DNA of 10,078 nucleotides from Acidobacteriota bacterium (GTDB taxonomy: Bacteria > Acidobacteriota > Vicinamibacteria > Vicinamibacterales > Fen-181): NCBI GenBank assembly GCA_021779795.1, contig JAJXZZ010000084.1:1-10078 (forward strand), written 5' to 3'. Of the stretch, positions 5,132-10,078 are shown in pieces (within the stretch, counting starts at the first letter, position 1; every line of letters begins with the position of its first letter). The translations under genes and the position numbers were made by a program. A model generated the notes under the pieces. The model worked only from the letters and a program-made list of their open reading frames with translations. It did not search any database and was not told where the DNA came from.

Positions 5132-7002
5132 ATGCGAGCTCGACTGACCCGGACCACCGTCGGCCTGGCCGTCGGCATCACCGTGGCCGTCTCCACGGTG
5201 CTGGCCGCGTCGGCGTACATCTACTCGCGGCACCACTTCCAGAGCCTGCTCGAGACCGCGCGCGAGTCGAGCGTCGCGCAGGGGGAACTGATCCGCGTCG
5301 CGCTCGAGCACCAGATGATCGAGAACGACCGGACGCTCATCGCCGAGATGATCCGGTCGTTCGGCGGCCAGCCGACCGTCGAGCGGGTCGTGCTGCTGGA
5401 TCGCACCGGCCACGTCCGCTACTCGAGCGTCCCGGCCTCCCAGACCGCCGACCTGCGGCCCGGCTCCCCCACGTGCATGGCGTGCCACCAGTTCCCGCCG
5501 GCCCAGCGCGGCTCGAGCCGCGTGATCGATACCAGCGGCGGGACCGTGCTGCGCACGGTCGTCCCGATCCACAACCGGCCGGCCTGCTACGCGTGCCACG
5601 CCCCGTCGCACCGGATCAACGGCATCTTGATCCTCGATCGGAACGTGGGCAGCGTCCGCGCCGCGATCGACAAGGACATGGTGTGGATGGTCGGCGGCAC
5701 CGGCCTCGCGACGCTGGTGCTCGTCGGCGCCATCGCCTTCATCGTCCGCTTCGTCGTGCTCCGCCGCCTGCAGCGGTTCGAGACCACCGCCCGCCAGATC
5801 GCGTCGGGCGACCTCGACCGCCGCGTGCCCGACGAGGGGGCGGACACGATCTCGTGGCTCGCCCGCGAGTTCAACGCGATGGCCGACTCGGTGACCGGCC
5901 TGCTCGGCGAGGTGCGCAGCCAGCGCGAGCGGCTCGAGACGGTGATCAACAGCATCGACGACGGGATCGTCGTCCTCGACGGCACGCGCACGGTGGTCGC
6001 GGCCAACGACGCGTTCCTCGCGCGCACCGGCGGGCGGCGCGAGGCGCTGGTGGGCTGCTGCTGCGCCGGCGGCGCCGCCGGCGCCTGCCGGATGGGCGGC
6101 CCGTGCCCGACCATGGAGTGCCTGGCCTCCGGCCGGCGCCAGGTCAGGATCTGCGAACACGTGCGGGCGGACGGCAGCATCCGCTGGGAGGAGGTGCACG
6201 CCTCGCCCATCGCCGGCGACGGCGGCCCCGTCGCCTACGTCGTCGAGGTCTGGCGCGACATCTCCGACCGGCGCGCGGCCGAGGCGTCGATGGCCGAGTC
6301 GCACAAGCTCGCGTCGCTCGGCGTGCTCGCCTCGGGGTTCTCCCACGAGCTGAACACGCCGCTCGCCACCGTGCTGACCTGCGTCGAGGGCATCCTGCGC
6401 GACCTGCGCGGGGCGGAGGCCGCGGTTCCGGAGGCTCGGCGGATCGGGGAGAGCGCGACGATCGCGCGCGAGCAGGTGCTCCGCTGCCGCGCCGTCACGC
6501 AGCACTTCCTGCGGATGGCCCGCGGCCAGTCGTCGGCCGGCGACATCGTCGAACTGGACGCCGTGGTCTCGGCCGCGGCGCGCCTGGTGGAGCCGACCGC
6601 GAAAGCGTCCGGCGTCAGCCTGTCGATCGACGGGTCCGCCCCGGGGCTGCGCGTGCGGGCCGACGAGGCCTCGCTCCAGCACGCCGTCATCAACCTGCTC
6701 ATCAACGCCGTGCAGGCCTGCGCGCGCGGCGGCGCCGTCACGGTATCCGCCCTCGACGGCGGCCGCGCGGTGATCCGCGTCCGCGACAACGGCTGCGGCA
6801 TCGCCCCCGGGCACCTGAAGCAGATCTTCGAGCCCTTCTGCAGCATGCGGCAGGGAGGGACGGGGCTCGGCCTCTTCCTGTCGCTCAACTTCGTCAAGGC
6901 GTGCGGCGGCGAGATCACCGTCGCCAGCGAGGCCGGCGCGGGCTCGACGTTCGAGATCGCGCTGCCCCCGCTCGGCGCGGCGGCGCCCGAGGAGGCTGGC
7001 GC

Positions 7003-7006
<4 letters not shown>
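5132..7006 (+). CDS. Di-heme sensor histidine kinase with HAMP and Cys-rich PAS domain
   Basis: A 624-residue membrane sensor kinase. Transmembrane helices lie near residues 8-30 and 183-210 and flank a periplasmic domain of about 150 residues. This domain carries two c-type heme motifs, CMACH (115-119) and CYACH (152-156), followed by RINGILILDRN as in other heme-binding Cache-like sensors. A HAMP linker (211-263) comes next, then a PAS domain (265-380) with cysteines at 309, 310, 311, 319, 325, 330 and 341. The kinase core is complete: H box FSHELNTPL (His405), N box INLLINAVQ, G1 RDNGCGI (551-557), F box IFEPFCSM and G2 GGTGLGL (575-581). It should autophosphorylate and pass phosphate to the NtrC-type regulator encoded next, with which it overlaps by four bases. 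The input is inferred to be redox or a heme-binding gas. There is no clear ribosome-binding site before ATG 5132. Confidence 0.96.
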
Positions 7007-8370
<1,364 letters not shown>

Positions 8371-8393
8371 GGGGCGGAAGGGGAGGGTGGAAG

Positions 8394-8615
8394 ATCGTGC
8401 GATCGTGCGAAGTGCGAAGTACGAAGTACGAAGCACGAAGCACGAAGCACGAAGTTCGGTGTGCGGCCGGGCCGCCAGGAGACTCTCGCGAGCCTGGCGC
8501 GCGCCGAATCCATGGCTGCACGCCGCACTTCACACTTGGCACTTGGCACTTGGCACTTGGCACTTCGTACTTCGTACTTCGTACTTCGTACTTGGCCCGT
8601 TCCCGATCGCACGAT
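8394..8615. repeat. 222-base inverted repeat built from heptanucleotide arrays
   Basis: The outer arms are ATCGTGCGATC (8394-8404) and its exact complement GATCGCACGAT (8605-8615). Inside the left arm, seven tandem heptads run 8408-8456: CGAAGTG, CGAAGTA twice, CGAAGCA three times, CGAAGTT. Inside the right arm, ten heptads run 8526-8595 in the complementary sense: CACTTCA, CACTTGG four times, CACTTCG, TACTTCG three times, TACTTGG. The core (8457-8525) has its own hairpin, CGCCAGG (8473-8479) with CCTGGCG (8493-8499). The whole structure fills the space between the convergent response-regulator and phosphoesterase genes, so transcripts from either side could fold into a very long hairpin and end here. 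No coding potential is seen. The structure is read directly; termination or mobility is inference. Confidence 0.9.
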
Positions 8616-8621
8616 GCCCCG

Positions 8622-10078
8622 CTACCTGTCGTCGTCTTCATCCACGGCCGGCCGCGCGTGAACGAACGCCGCCCGCACCGGCGGCGGCATGACGCTCGAG
8701 GCGCCCTTCACCGACTTCCAGACGATCTCGTTCAGCAGTTGCTCGGGCGCGCGGTCGGCCTCGGCCAGGTCCATCGTCGCCGACGCGGCGGCGCCCCACG
8801 CGTTGACGCGGTTCTCCTCCCGCACGTCGATGCGCGCCGGGCGCATCGCGAACGGCGTCGGCACGGGCGTCGCCTGGAACGCGGCGTACATCGGCGTCGC
8901 GCCGGCGTCGAGGTTGCTCATCGGCGACAGGCCGAGGACGAGCTCGATCGTCCGCAGCATCGCCGCCGTGTCGTAGAGCGTCGAATCGACCGCCCCGCGC
9001 CGCGTGAACGGGCTGGCGACCAGCGCGACCGACCGGTGCATGTCCACGTGATCGGGCCCCGCCTGCGAGTCGTCCTCGAGGACGAAGATGGCCGACTCCT
9101 TCCAGTACCGGCTGTTCGAGATCGCCTCGACGACGCGGCCGAGCGCCGCGTCGTTCTCGGCCACCATCGCCCGCGGCGTCGGGTAGCCGGCCCGCGTGCC
9201 GGCGGTGTGGTCGTTGCCGAGGCGGATGATGTTCAGCCGGGGGAGTCGGCCGTTCTGCTCGAACCGCCTGAATTCTTCGAGCCAGACGTCCACCCGCCGG
9301 TTGTCGGGGATCCTCAGGTCGTAGGGCGGGTAGTTCGGATGCACGCGCCCTTTCAGGCCCGGCACGGTGGCGACGACGTCGCCAACGCCCGAGTCCGTCT
9401 CGCCCTCGGGGTCCGGGCCGCGCATGGCGAACTCGCCGTAGCTGCGCACGCTGACGCCCGCCCGCGCCGCGGCGTCCCAGATGTAGCCGTTGAGCGGCGC
9501 CGTCAGGTTGCCGTAGGCATTGCGCATCTTGCCGGCGCCCTCGCTCATGTAGTGCAGGCCGCGGCCGCCGTAGTTGGTCGGCCAGAACTTCTCGACCGCG
9601 TCGTTCGCGTAGGCGCCCGTCGAGTAGGCGTGGCCGTCGAAGCTCACCTCGGCGTCCACGTAGAAGTTGTCGAGCACCACGAACTCGCGGGCGATGGCGT
9701 GGGCGTTCGGCGTCACGTCCTCGCCGAACAGGCACAGGGTCGCGTCGCCGTTGCCCCGCTCGAGGTCGCCCAGGACCTGGTCGTAGGTCCGGTTCTCGCG
9801 AATGATGTAGAAGACGTGCTTGATCGGCGACGGGTCTCCCACCTTGCGGGGGATCGGCGAGGCGGCCGGGGCGGAAGCCGGCGCCAGGATCGTCGCGCCC
9901 GTGAACGGGGTGAGCCCGTACACGGTCTTCGTCATCGCCCGCAGCGCGGCCTTGTCGGGCGTCGGCACGATCGAGAGCGCCCCCTCGAGCATCGAGCCGC
10001 TGTACTGGCCCTCGGCGCCGGGGATGCCCGGGCTTCCCCCGCGCGGGTTGGGCGAGGATGTCAGCCCCTTGCCCGACA
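8622..10078 (-). CDS. Secreted phosphoesterase-family protein (C-terminal part), YncE-type bimodular
   Basis: The frame is open to the right edge, so the N-terminus is missing; 484 residues are visible. Residues 1-60 of the fragment (SGKGLTSSPNPRGG onward, then GALSIVPTPDKAAL) match the end of the beta-propeller half found in bimodular YncE/phosphoesterase proteins. The phosphoesterase half follows. It has IKHVFYIIRENRTYDQVLGD with the Glu-Asn pair near 9800, then VVLDNFYVDAEVSFDGHAYS, LGNDHTAGTRAGYPTPRAM, FVLEDDSQAGPDHVDMHRSV (metal-ligand Asp/His residues) and YDTAAMLRTIELVLGL. This is the phosphoesterase (phospholipase C / acid phosphatase-like) family, which cleaves phosphomonoesters or phosphodiesters outside the cytoplasm. 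The true substrate is unknown. The tail ends DEDDDR. The gene runs toward the two-component operon and ends just past the inverted heptad element. Confidence 0.93.
   Translation of the reverse strand, partial: SGKGLTSSPNPRGGSPGIPGAEGQYSGSMLEGALSIVPTPDKAALRAMTKTVYGLTPFTGATILAPASAPAASPIPRKVGDPSPIKHVFYIIRENRTYDQVLGDLERGNGDATLCLFGEDVTPNAHAIAREFVVLDNFYVDAEVSFDGHAYSTGAYANDAVEKFWPTNYGGRGLHYMSEGAGKMRNAYGNLTAPLNGYIWDAAARAGVSVRSYGEFAMRGPDPEGETDSGVGDVVATVPGLKGRVHPNYPPYDLRIPDNRRVDVWLEEFRRFEQNGRLPRLNIIRLGNDHTAGTRAGYPTPRAMVAENDAALGRVVEAISNSRYWKESAIFVLEDDSQAGPDHVDMHRSVALVASPFTRRGAVDSTLYDTAAMLRTIELVLGLSPMSNLDAGATPMYAAFQATPVPTPFAMRPARIDVREENRVNAWGAAASATMDLAEADRAPEQLLNEIVWKSVKGASSVMPPPVRAAFVHARPAVDEDDDR

Noticed and set aside
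5071..7002. Plus-strand frame open through the kinase region and continuous with the response regulator
   Set aside because: Its translation over this part is low-complexity Arg/Ala, while the other frame encodes a full kinase. The regulator starts at GTG 7003, so this is not a hybrid kinase-regulator fusion.
8533..8560. TGGCAC words in the right heptad array resembling a sigma-54 -24 box
   Set aside because: They arise from the seven-base repeat unit, and the -12 GC at the required spacing is missing.
8408..8595. Possible CRISPR array
   Set aside because: Units are seven bases without unique spacers, and no cas genes are present.
8387..8692. Open frames across the heptad repeats (both strands)
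   Set aside because: They translate the repeats into monotonous peptides such as KYEVRSTKYE and LALGTWHLAL. There is no start signal, and the structure is explained by inverted repeats.

Overview
The window is GC-rich DNA (hand counts of single 60-base lines give about 75% in the kinase gene) from a free-living Gram-negative bacterium. Outer-membrane and periplasmic protein types, a heme-sensing histidine kinase, a secreted YncE/phosphoesterase-type protein and 7-base-period intergenic repeats would fit Acidobacteriota (perhaps Vicinamibacteria) or a deltaproteobacterial-type lineage. No rRNA or marker gene is present, so this placement is tentative. I see no tRNA, rRNA, CRISPR array, integrase or transposase.

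Layout. Positions 1-3709 hold minus-strand genes. In transcription order these are an unrecognised secreted 359-aa protein (2630-3709, visibly lower GC), a secreted two-HKD phospholipase-D-superfamily protein resembling animal PLD3/PLD4 (1255-2457), a 103-aa single-pass membrane protein (717-1028), a stand-alone cyclic-nucleotide-binding-fold protein (115-600), and the first 39 codons of a further signal-peptide protein running off the left edge (1-118, GTGA overlap). The gaps at 601-716 and 1029-1254 carry short repeats with a 7-base period. On the plus strand, 3913-4058 looks like a small gene broken by a one-base frameshift, and its last codon overlaps the start of a GlsB/YeaQ/YmgE-type membrane protein (4055-4297). 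A strong bulged hairpin (4318-4356) separates this from a convergent outer-membrane beta-barrel gene (4422-4943, minus).

The clearest functional unit is a two-component operon at 5132-8370. It encodes a membrane histidine kinase whose periplasmic domain has two CXXCH heme-attachment motifs and whose cytoplasmic PAS domain has a cysteine cluster. It is followed, with a GTGA overlap, by an NtrC-type sigma-54 activator. Together they look like a redox- or gas-sensing switch for sigma-54 promoters; no target promoter was found in the window. The operon converges on the C-terminal 484 residues of a secreted phosphoesterase (8622 to the right edge). Between them lies a 222-base inverted-repeat structure of heptanucleotide arrays.

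The strongest candidates for something under-described are (a) the inverted heptanucleotide arrays, seen at two loci with different unit sequences plus a single-sided heptad tract at a third, (b) the bacterial secreted PLD3/4-like protein, (c) the frameshifted small gene coupled to the GlsB-like gene, and (d) the combined heme plus Cys-rich-PAS kinase.
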